Below are positions 11,381 to 20,260 of a DNA stretch of 64,000 nt, piece after piece. The notes beneath the pieces are model-generated. The model was not told where the DNA came from. It saw nothing but the letters and a program-made list of their open reading frames with translations, and searched no databases. The number at the start of each line of letters is the position of its first letter. Positions within the stretch are counted from its first letter, which is position 1. The position numbers and the translations under genes were made by a program. Where the stretch lies: NCBI GenBank assembly GCA_030247855.1, contig JAPDRN010000003.1, forward strand, positions 124,001 to 188,000, read 5' to 3'. The DNA comes from Knufia peltigerae (lineage: Eukaryota > Ascomycota > Eurotiomycetes > Chaetothyriales > Trichomeriaceae).

Positions 11381-12817
11381 ATGGCGCGTTTGAACCCCCG
11401 ACAACCGCCCTCGGAATCCGCCAGTGTAAGAGCAACAAGCCCGTTGGCCCCATCTATCTTGTCTTCCGTACATGCTTCGGACTCGGATAAAGAAAACGAA
11501 GGCCGTTTGCGCGAGCCTACCAACAAGGCCAAACGAAGGAGTCGAGCACACTTCATGTCAGACAACGGAAAAGCCAACCCAAGCGCAAACAAACGGCGGC
11601 GAGTCGGTGATGATGAAGATGACGAGACGACTACTGCACGCACCAACAAATTCTATGATCCCGATCAGAATCCAGAAGAACGACGGTTCGTGCGTAAAGG
11701 ACTGCGCAACCTCTTGGGAAAGCTGCATGACTCCAAGAGTGAATTCTTGAGACCAGATTCAAAGGGCTTGGAAGAGACTTTAAAGGAGGCAAATGAACTG
11801 TACAAAAGTGTCAAGCAAACATCCGAGGCCACGATCGACTCTCGCTTGCTTGTCGAGACAGCCGACTTATCCTACCGGAAAATCAACAGCCTTACGTTAG
11901 GGGATGGTTCAGCCGGCATCGATGTGGATGACTTTGTCACAAAATGTATCGGATTCATGAAAGGAGGCGACGATGCAGCCGATCGCACCCCCGAAGCACA
12001 TGCGAGTAGTGAGACTCAAAGACGTCGACGCCGGCATGCTGAAGCCGAAGCAGAGGACGAAGATGACGAAGGCGATACAATGAATTGGGAATACCTGGGC
12101 AAGAATGCTTGCTTTCTATACAATTCGCGTCCATGCTTAACAGGATTCCTGCTCGGACCATTGTCTCTTCAGAAGAAAATTCGCCAACAAACTCAGCGCA
12201 AGGCTCGGGAAGCACGATCACAGTTGACGCAAGCCTCACGGCCAATTGAACTTAACGACGAAGACTTGGAAAAACAGGAGTCAGCGAGTCTTACCACAGT
12301 GTGCACCGAGATTGCAAGGTTGCTGGATGATCACCTTTCGCGAGGAGATGAGGCAGTAAATCGAGACTGTGAAGAGATTGGGGAAGACTTAACAGACCAA
12401 CAGATCCAAGAGATACTGTTGCGCCATCGCATGGCTGATAACGGCTGTGTATCATTGTTCGACTTCTGTGTCAACCCGAAATCGTTCGGACAGACGGTAG
12501 AGAATTTATTCTACGTCAGCTTCCTAGTCAAGGAAGGTAAGGTCGGCCTGGATTTTGATGGTCATGGCCTTCCGACGCTCGGTATTGCAGCCCAACGTAG
12601 CGTTGCAGAAAGACAAGAAACGAAGCGGAATCAAGCCGTTTTCACGCTTGATTTTGATGTCTGGGAAGACATTATCAAAACATTTCACATTAAGAAAAGT
12701 ATCATTCCTCATCGACAGGAGGAGACATATGACGATGGTATTTTGGAGTACGGGCGCATGGAAGACGATGCCAGCCGGGCAGTCGAGATAGATGAAGTGT
12801 CCGATGCGTATGCATAG
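11381..12817 (+). CDS. NSE4: Nse4, kleisin subunit of the SMC5-SMC6 complex
   Basis: Nse4 bridges the Smc5 and Smc6 heads and binds Nse1 and Nse3; the complex acts in recombination repair and replication-fork stability. The N-terminal kleisin part shows YDPDQNPEERRFVRKGLRNL and SRLLVETADLSYRKINSLTL; the C-terminal winged-helix part shows LFDFCVNPKSFGQTVENLFY and VSFLVKEGKVGL. The start is taken at the ATG at 11381 (CGCCATGG context), giving 478 residues; an in-frame ATG at 11258 would add 41 residues without family character. The gene has no intron. Low-complexity acidic/basic stretches occur near residues 75-95 and 205-230. It is divergent from VPS34. Confidence 0.94.
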   Translation: MARLNPRQPPSESASVRATSPLAPSILSSVHASDSDKENEGRLREPTNKAKRRSRAHFMSDNGKANPSANKRRRVGDDEDDETTTARTNKFYDPDQNPEERRFVRKGLRNLLGKLHDSKSEFLRPDSKGLEETLKEANELYKSVKQTSEATIDSRLLVETADLSYRKINSLTLGDGSAGIDVDDFVTKCIGFMKGGDDAADRTPEAHASSETQRRRRRHAEAEAEDEDDEGDTMNWEYLGKNACFLYNSRPCLTGFLLGPLSLQKKIRQQTQRKAREARSQLTQASRPIELNDEDLEKQESASLTTVCTEIARLLDDHLSRGDEAVNRDCEEIGEDLTDQQIQEILLRHRMADNGCVSLFDFCVNPKSFGQTVENLFYVSFLVKEGKVGLDFDGHGLPTLGIAAQRSVAERQETKRNQAVFTLDFDVWEDIIKTFHIKKSIIPHRQEETYDDGILEYGRMEDDASRAVEIDEVSDAYA

Positions 12818-13349
12818 CGACGATTACGATGGATGTCAAGGGTGTACAATGGTCTGTTTGGTCGTTTATTGTCAGCTTGGGGGAGCGATTGATACCACAA
12901 GAGCCGTGTATGACAGATTTGATGAGTACTCTGGAACTGTGCTAAAGGCATAGAAGCGTTTGAAATTAAGTGCCTACGCTACTTTAAACTCGATAGATGG
13001 ACATGGCGAGAAATCAATCCGAGACTTTTGAAATCCTGTCTGATCACTGAATACTTTGCAAGTTGATAGGATCTTAAGGTACGGACAGACATCCGTACTT
13101 CGAAAGCAAGTATTCAATTCCATTGTTGACCACCTGGCTGTCTGCCTGTAGGTGGAACTTCTATGGAGTACTCGTGGCCACTTCGAAGAGCAATCTCGGG
13201 CATATGTCGTCAGACAGAAAATTGGTTGGAGGAGAAAATGGAATTTGTCACTGTAAAATTGCCAGTCAGACGGAGCAGGCGCTACTTCGTCTTGGCGTTG
13301 CCGCCCTAAAAGTCAAGGCTTGGCACGTCTCAGCCCCTAATTTCTAGGG
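12818..13349. other. NSE4 3' flank and U1 upstream DNA
   Basis: No coding signal is seen. The right part is upstream sequence of the U1 snRNA gene. A GTAC-rich imperfect inverted sequence occurs around 13078-13100. Confidence 0.35.
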
Positions 13350-13356
13350 TATATAA
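13350..13356 (+). promoter_or_regulatory. TATA box of the U1 snRNA gene
   Basis: TATATAA followed by a pyrimidine-rich tract, centred about 50 bases upstream of the U1 5' end at 13404. This position is compatible with a Pol II snRNA core promoter. Confidence 0.6.
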
Positions 13357-13403
13357 GGAGGCTCTCCCTTCCCTCTCTCTGAAATTCTTCTTTCTTCTTC
13401 TTC

Positions 13404-13570
13404 ATACTTACCTTGTGGGAGCACCTCCGCTCAAGAATGGAGGCTGCTATGGTGGTGTCACTGCATTGCACATCGCAGTAGACGTCGCTATTGAGTGTCC
13501 TTCGGGGCTCTCATCCGCGTTATTTTTGGCTCTTAATATCTTTTCATCAATTGTTTTTGCCTGGAGCAAA
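13404..13570 (+). ncRNA. U1 spliceosomal snRNA
   Basis: The 5' end ATACTTACCTTG is the invariant single-stranded U1 sequence that pairs with 5' splice sites (GTAAGT is the commonest donor in this window). Downstream elements follow in the canonical order. Stem-loop I has loop GCTCAAGAAT closed by CCTCC/GGAGG, comparable to the U1-70K loop GATCACGAAG. Stem-loop II has the loop ATTGCACATC closed by ACTGC/GCAGT, matching the U1A/Mud1-type ATTGCAC loop. Stem-loop III has a TTCG tetraloop near 13500 closed by GTCC/GGGC. The Sm site ATTTTTGG lies at 13522-13529. The spacing of about 118 bases from the 5' end to the Sm site resembles other U1 RNAs. The 3' end is not defined: a final stem-loop follows and the end given is an estimate. 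Confidence 0.9.
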
Positions 13571-14199
13571 GCTTTGGAGAAGAGATTCAGGACTCTGTAC
13601 CGCCATCTTTGATGAAAGAGGGCTTCATGTTTAAGGAGTTAGTAGGTAATGTTGAGATAAATGGGTAGATGAACTCAAGGTAAGGTAATTCTACTATGTC
13701 GGCATCCCGTGAATGAATACCTAGAAAGCATAGTCGGCAACTGGTGTTGTCTCGATGAAGAGTCGATATTGTCGGTATTTGAGGAGCCGAGGTGTTGTTT
13801 GCGGCCGCGGCCTGTTCCTGGAGCACAGTGCCTGCAATTGCCTATCGTCGTGTCATTGTCACACTCCTCTATCTTTCAAGGTTGCAATTGATTGATATTC
13901 TATCTGCGTCTTGAAACATTCACTCCAATATACATATTGCACGAATGCTCTTTGTGCGATGGGTTCGAGCTATCCCCGCGTATGATCCGTTGCTCCCCCA
14001 AATCTCAACCGCGGGTGAAGAGACATCTTTCAAAGTTCAACCGAGGATAATGTCTCAAAGCACAATAACCTATTGATCACTTCGAGAGCCGAATGGTCAA
14101 GGTCATGACTAGAACTATAATGCTAACATCGTTTCCAGAATCTACAAACTCTTCCTCCGTATACCACCCGTTCTACTCGCTCATTGACCCGCAGCCACG
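13571..14199. other. Intergenic, U1 3' flank to crotonase gene
   Basis: No coding or RNA gene recognised apart from the possible remainder of the U1 3' stem. The last part is the 5' untranslated/promoter region of the crotonase gene. Confidence 0.35.
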
Positions 14200-15233
14200 A
14201 TGCCTCCAGCACCTCGCCAACCCTTGACGGTGCCAGAATCCTATACGTCCCTACCCCTGCAACATATCAAAGTCTCCCATGTCCCTGAGTCCTCCCGTAC
14301 CACGACACCAGTGATTTTGATTACCTTGAATAGACCAGAGAAGCACAATGCATTCACGGATGTCATGCGGCAAGATCTGGAGAGGGTCTACGAGCTTGTC
14401 AATATTGACCCGAGGGTGAAAGTGGTCGTCCTCACTGGCGCAGGAAGGAGCTTTTGTGCTGGCGCAGACCTCGACATTGGCTTCATAGGAGCCAAGGACG
14501 AGAACGGTGTGATCAGAAACCCGAAGACAGAAAGAGACGTAGATCACAGAGACGGGTAAGAAAGTCGAACGACACAAAAACTACATGGGCAGAACTGACA
14601 AATAACAGTGGTGGGAGAGCTTCGCTCGCTATACATCAGTGCAGCAAGCCGACGATTGCCGCTATACAAGGAGCCTGCGTCGGCGTCGGTATAACCATGT
14701 GTTTGCCTGCTTGTATACGGATCGCCTACGCAAAAGCAAAGGTCGGGTTCGTCTTCAGCAGACGCGGCATCATCATGGAAGCTTGCTCGTCATACTTCCT
14801 TCCGCGACTGATTGGACATTCTCGAGCTTTGCATCTAACCACCACGGGTTCGGTTTACCCAGCCGAGCACCCGTTGTTTGGAACCCTGTTCTCTGAAACT
14901 TGTCCCACGCCCGAAGCTACACTGTCCAGAGCCCTCGAGCTCGCGGATGAAGTTGCCAAGAACACATCGACGGTCTCGACCAAGATGATGAGAGACCTCA
15001 TGTACAGGGGCCCAGACAGCGCTGAGGGAGCTCACCTCCTCGATTCGAAGATCATTCATGGTTTGTTTGGGAGTAAGGACAATGTTGAGGGAGTGGAGAG
15101 TTTTCTGCAGAAGAGGCAGGTCAACTTTACTGGCCAGGTACCACAAGATGCCCCTGATGGATATCCCTGGTGGCAGCAGATCGATATCGGTGATAAGCCA
15201 TTAGAGAAGAGGCAGGCCAAGTCCAAGCTCTAA
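14200..15233 (+). CDS. Peroxisomal enoyl-CoA hydratase/isomerase (crotonase) family protein
   Basis: A 326-residue crotonase-fold protein, two exons, intron 14556-14608 (GTAAGA, CTGAC branch, CAG) joining HRDG to GGRASLA. The family signatures are ITLNRPEKHNAF near the N-terminus, the oxyanion-hole segment GAGRSFCAGADLDI and the second oxyanion segment AAIQGACVGVGITM. The chain ends in AKSKL, so SKL is a type 1 peroxisomal targeting signal, pointing to fatty-acid beta-oxidation or a peroxisomal step of metabolite synthesis. Classical hydratase Glu positions are not kept: SRRGI stands where PEI usually is, and Glu occurs instead in GIIMEACSSYFLPR, a pattern of a crotonase subgroup. The exact reaction (hydratase, isomerase or dehydratase) is therefore open. 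Confidence 0.88.
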
Positions 15234-15664
15234 GCCGAAGTGCCTGCAACAGTCAGAGTCGGGAGTGTGACTAGACATATGTTGTATTACATAGATTCGC
15301 AAGAGCCAAGAGGACCGTCTCTCGCATTGCCCTTTATATGATCAATTGATACTTATACATGCACACCCCACTTCCTGAAAGATATACCGTAACCTGCCAC
15401 AAAGAGCAAGTCCAGCATGGTTTTGTAAGCGCTGCGATCTAGGCCTCAATTACTTAAAAATTTGGGTTTTCAGAGATGCCGGAGCAAATTCCAAGCTGGA
15501 CATGGGATTGGCGGAGCGCCCATCGATCCGCAGAAATTGTACCGAGTATCACATCATCAATCGCCCGATGCTGCTGCTACGTACATCGCAGAGAAGAGTA
15601 TCTGCATACGAACCGCCCGTTCATTTAGAGCCCCTGCTGTCTTCTTTTTTTTTCTTCGAGTGAC
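15234..15664. promoter_or_regulatory. GLR1 upstream region
   Basis: Crotonase 3' flank and glutathione reductase 5' region. A T-rich pyrimidine tract (about 15639-15658) directly precedes the first GLR1 ATG, as is common upstream of Pezizomycotina transcription starts. Confidence 0.35.
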
Positions 15665-17529
15665 ATGTCAATTCGCCCTGGCAGATTTCTCAGGCAGTCT
15701 GCTAACTCCCTGCGCACCCTCACACTGGCAACCGCAAGGCCTGTACTCCACGAGTCTTTGCCTGCCCACTCGTCTTCCTCCTCCCCCGCACCTCTTTCGC
15801 GACTCACAGGCCTATCCAGGCAGTTTTCTACTTCGTCACTCAACATGGCCCCCGTCACGAAGCAGTATGACTACATCGTCATAGGAGGAGGATCAGGAGG
15901 GAGTGGTGCAGCCAGAAGAGCCAGTGGCTGGTATGGCGCAAAAACGTGCATCGTCGACGCTGGAGTTTCTGGCGGCTGCTGTGTGAACGTTGGGTCAGTT
16001 GAACGCACATTCCACGCGATAAGATCCTGTGCTGACTTGCTCCTGGCAGATGTGTCCCTAAGAAAATGACATGGAACTTCGCCTCCATTGCGGAGGCCAT
16101 GAAGGCTGGCAAGCATTACGGATACTCATTCGGAGACGGCAACTCGTTCGACTTTACAAGCTTCGTGGAGAAGAGGGACGCCAGGATCAAAGTGCTGAAC
16201 GGCGCCTATGAGAGCAACTGGGCAAAAGAAGGCATTGACTTGATCCATGGGACTGCGAGTTTCGTCAGCGAGCACGAGATGGAGGTCACGCCGAAAGACG
16301 GAAGTGAACCATTCCGGATAACAGCACCACACATCACAATTGCCACTGGGTCGTTCCCCACGAAGCCTGAAGGCATCAAGGGTTCAGAATATGGTATCAC
16401 GTCGGACGAGTACTTCCTGATCAAGCATCTACCAAAGAAGATGGTGTTTGTCGGAGCTGGTTATATCGCTGTTGAATTGGCCGGTGTCATGAACGCCATT
16501 GGCGTCGAGACACATCTGTTCATCCGAGGCAACACTTTCCTACGAAAATTCGACCCTATGATTCAGGAGACATTAACGAAGCACTATGAAGAGCTCGGTG
16601 TTCATGTTCACCGAAGTCACCCGGGCATCAAGGAGGTTATCCAACTACAAGCGGCCAAGGATCCATCCGATCCGCGCGACAAGCAGCTGAAGCTCATCAT
16701 GAACGACGGGAGCGAGATGATTACCAACGAGCTGTTGTGGGGTATTGGCCGCGGTGCAGAAACCCGAGGACTAGGACTTGAGAAGATCCCCATCGAGCTC
16801 GATAAGACCGGTCACATTGTTGTGGACAAGTACCAGAACACATCGATTCCTGGTGTCTATGCACTGGGTGATGTTTCTGGACATGTATGTATACTTTACG
16901 CAAGGCTGGGTGTTGTCTAACATATGTTCAGGTCGAACTTACACCGGTGGCCATTGCTGCGGGCAGAATGCTGGGAAACCGTCTCTTTGGACCTCCCGAG
17001 TTGAAAGACTCACACCTTGACTACGAAAGAATCCCGTCCGTCGTCTTCTCTCACCCCGAAGTCGGCACTACTGGCTTGACAGAACCAGAAGCTATCGAGA
17101 GATATGGTAAGGACAAGATCAAGGTGTACCACACCAAATTCTCTGCCATGTATTACGATGTGTAAGTCCCAATATGTATCGCATAGAGATATCGTTCGAG
17201 GCTGACCACCCACAGGTTTCCCCCGGAGGAAAAGAAGAAAGAGCCCACTGAATTCAAGCTCGTCTGTCTTTTGCCAAATGAAGAGGTTATTGGTCTGCAT
17301 ATCCTTGGTAAAGGGTGTGACGAAATGATGCAGGGCTTTGGGTGAGTCTAATAGGCAAGATAAACCGAACAACTGCTGACTTGCTTAGTGTGGCTGTTAA
17401 GATGGGTGCAACGAAGAAAGACTTTGACAGTTGTGTTGCGATTCACCCAGTGAGTATTCCAATATGCATCGTGAGGATATCGCTGACCATGTTTAGACAA
17501 GTGCAGAAGAACTGGTTACGATGCGATAA
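15665..17529 (+). CDS. GLR1: Glutathione reductase
   Basis: An NADPH-dependent flavoenzyme that reduces glutathione disulphide. Six exons encode 537 residues; introns are 15994-16049 (donor GTCAGT), 16885-16931, 17162-17215, 17342-17388 and 17450-17496. The FAD motif [16 protein letters not shown] lies at 71-86. The redox disulphide CVNVGC is at 106-111, created across the first intron, and followed by VPKK. The NADPH-domain glycine motif is [21 protein letters not shown] is the second FAD site, and [14 protein letters not shown] at the C-terminus supplies the catalytic His/Glu of the partner subunit. Residues 1-60 form an Arg/Ser-rich mitochondrial presequence ending [10 protein letters not shown] second in-frame ATG at 15845 in strong context (CAACATGG) could start a cytosolic form. 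An extra Cys (105) replaces the usual Thr before the redox pair. Confidence 0.96.
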
Positions 17530-18137
17530 ATCCATAGATTCGCCCTTCGTAGACTCGAATAGAGACGACGTCGTTGACCTTGAGAAAGTCTATAAGGACA
17601 GATTGTTTGATATGTCTTTCACATTATCCCATGAACCAGTGACTCCTCGATCCATGTAGTAACTCATGAATACATGGAGATATTCGCCATCAATATTCCA
17701 AGTCCAGAAAACCAGAAAATCCACGACTTGTGCAAGAATTCGTGGCTCCTTCTAATTTAGCGCCAAGATTATGACGTTGGGCAGACGAAGTTGTCGCCTC
17801 TCACAGGCCTCGACCGTTTACGCGACTTGGTAACAAGTAAATTGATTTCAGCCGTTTGTAGGTGCCTGAGATGACGCTCAAATGTTTTGTGTCTCTCTGG
17901 AATATCCGTTTCCGTCTTTTGAGTCAAACGCTCGAGGATTCATCTTGAATCACAATGGTATGAATACTCTTGTCTTTGGAGGTTCCCAACGCAGCGACGC
18001 GACCCGTGCAAGGCTGGAGCGTCGAGTATTCAAAAGCAGGCGCCAACATCGTGATCACTTTTGTGAATCACAGCCCAAGTGACGACGACCACCACGCTCT
18101 ATCTTCAACATATTCCTGAGTGACTCCAGAGAGAGTA
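17530..18137. other. Intergenic GLR1 to membrane protein gene
   Basis: GLR1 3' flank and upstream region of the next plus-strand gene. No coding or structural feature recognised. Confidence 0.35.
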
Positions 18138-19742
18138 ATGATGACCAAAAGTACAAGATCCATGGATGATTCATGGGTGGTTGAAGATGAAGCCAACGAC
18201 GACATTAGCTGGGACCGCCGTTCAGCCTCTTCGAGATCAGAAGAAGAGACTACAGCGGAACCCTCCGAGAAGATTACGCGTTCGGGACCGAAGCTTGCCT
18301 CGCATCATTCAGATTCTTCCAGACGAACGAAGGCCAGCGTGCCGGAGCCGCAATTCATCATGCCCAGCATGTTAACAAGCACGACCTCAACACAGATGCC
18401 GCCCAGGCAACGCAAACCACCTATACCATCACGATCTATCCAGTCGAGACTTCAAGGCCCTACAATCTCGCCGAGGCCAGCCACCAATTTGATTCGATCG
18501 AACGCCGCTCAGGAAACTACGGCTGCAGACCGTATACTGCAGATAGCAAGTCATATTGCCGGATGGATCTTGGATATCCTCATCCAGACTCTGAAGACGC
18601 TTAAGAAACCCATATCGTGGCTTCTTGCCGCATACTTGTTCGCTGGGATCTTGATGTTAGCTAAGAACCTTCTCACATCCTCGGTCTACACGGCGCTTTC
18701 ACCTATATGTCGCGTTCCAGGCATATCCCTTCTCCATCTGCCCATTTGCGAGTACGTCTCTACAAGCTTCGACGCACCGACTCTCTCCTCCGGCACATCT
18801 GCTCCAGTCGAGTTCGACGCTCTGATGCAGACACAATCCCACTTTGAAGAGATTCTGTCCGAGTCCGCAGCAGGCGTCGCTTTGCCATTGGATATGAAAC
18901 GTTCGGAAACATCAATCCGCGATCTCCGCCAGATTGTACGATTTTCGCAGCTTTCCTCAAGAAACGAGCTCGTCCTCGAATTTGACGGCTTCATTGAAAC
19001 CGCTCGTATTGCATCCTACGATCTACAAAAGTTCAATTCTCATGTCGGTCGAGGCGTCGATATCGTACTCAGCACCGCACGCTGGACGCAGCGTGTTTTG
19101 GACGACATGGCGATCAGACAGTCTTCAAGAGGCCTCATACCAAGTTTCATCCAGGATCGTCTCTTCGCGCCATTCGCGCCGATGCAGTTCACGGAGGCGA
19201 GGCTACTAGACCAGTATATACAGCACACGCGCATAGTGAGTGATGAGATCGAGAGGCTCATCGACGAAGCCCAGGCCTTGTTGCTCGTGCTACAGAACTT
19301 GGAGGATCGGCTTGAAATCATCCATTCGATCGCGATGCGAGATAACATCGCCGCTCAAGCGGGCAAGGACGAGATACTTTCGCATTTGTGGACACTACTG
19401 GGCGGTAATCGGGCCAAGCTGGGTAAGTTCAATAACCAGCTCGGCTTGCTGAGACAGGTCGGGCAGTATCGAAAAGTTGCTTGGGCGCATGTGTCGGCGA
19501 CCATACTCAAGCTGCAGGCCATGGGGGCAGAACTGGAGGAGTTGAGGACACGGGTTGGCAGTGCGGAGTTGTTGAAGGATCATAAGGAGATTCCGCTGAG
19601 TGTGCACGTTGATAATATCAGGCTCGGTGTGGAGAGGTTGGAAGAAGGTAGGGAGAGGGCGAGGAAGTTGGAACAGGGGCACGTCAGGAGAGTGATTGAC
19701 GGGGCGGAGGGGGAGACTGTGAGGGGTCTTGAAGGGGTATAA
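18138..19742 (+). CDS. Conserved fungal membrane protein with coiled-coil region, function unknown
   Basis: An intronless gene for 534 residues from the ATG at 18138 (a second ATG follows at once). Order: disordered Ser/Glu/Pro-rich N-terminus to about residue 140; one or two hydrophobic segments around 145-190 (HIAGWILDILIQTL, then WLLAAYLFAGILMLA); a conserved-looking ALSPICRVPGISLLHLPIC block; then a long helical part with heptad-like spacing to about 520. The layout suggests a membrane-anchored coiled-coil protein, possibly of an internal membrane. I do not recognise a named family and assign no function. The frame's coding character and length argue that it is real. Confidence 0.75.
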   Translation: MMTKSTRSMDDSWVVEDEANDDISWDRRSASSRSEEETTAEPSEKITRSGPKLASHHSDSSRRTKASVPEPQFIMPSMLTSTTSTQMPPRQRKPPIPSRSIQSRLQGPTISPRPATNLIRSNAAQETTAADRILQIASHIAGWILDILIQTLKTLKKPISWLLAAYLFAGILMLAKNLLTSSVYTALSPICRVPGISLLHLPICEYVSTSFDAPTLSSGTSAPVEFDALMQTQSHFEEILSESAAGVALPLDMKRSETSIRDLRQIVRFSQLSSRNELVLEFDGFIETARIASYDLQKFNSHVGRGVDIVLSTARWTQRVLDDMAIRQSSRGLIPSFIQDRLFAPFAPMQFTEARLLDQYIQHTRIVSDEIERLIDEAQALLLVLQNLEDRLEIIHSIAMRDNIAAQAGKDEILSHLWTLLGGNRAKLGKFNNQLGLLRQVGQYRKVAWAHVSATILKLQAMGAELEELRTRVGSAELLKDHKEIPLSVHVDNIRLGVERLEEGRERARKLEQGHVRRVIDGAEGETVRGLEGV

Positions 19743-20260
19743 CGAATTGTTCATGTGGAGGGAGAATAGCGCAACTCATGTTGAGCATGGGATATTGGAT
19801 GACAATGCCCAGAGCACAACCTGGACGATCGGACGGAGTAACATTGGGTATAGCACGGGGTGGGACTTCGCCGGGATTGAGCGGACGATAATGTTAACAA
19901 CGTCTACAGCATCCGTGTGCCTTGGACACTAGAATACGACTTTTACGCTGACGGATAATCAATTATACGTGTATCTTGACCTACCTGGTATCCTTTTCAA
20001 CTTAGATACGAACATCCCTAGCCCATTCCCGGCCTCGAAGGACGGATACTGCATGCTATCTTCAATGAAGCACGGTGCACAGTGCTAATTAAAGTGCCAT
20101 GATATATCGCGCAAGACTAGCCGTATGTGGTGACGTATACCGGACATCGTCTTCCAGGTCCAACAGTTGTTGGGCTCTCACGCTCGCTCATAATTCATGC
20201 AATTGGTCAAAATTATTAGTCTGAACAGACAATCTCCAGTCATAATCTGAAGCCACCGAG
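19743..20260. other. Intergenic before zinc-cluster regulator
   Basis: 3' flank of the membrane protein gene and upstream region of the Zn2Cys6 gene. Nothing else seen. Confidence 0.35.

Noticed and set aside
13962..13976. GGTTCGAGCTATCC, a tRNA B-box-like sequence
   Set aside because: No A box, acceptor stem or cloverleaf can be formed around it.
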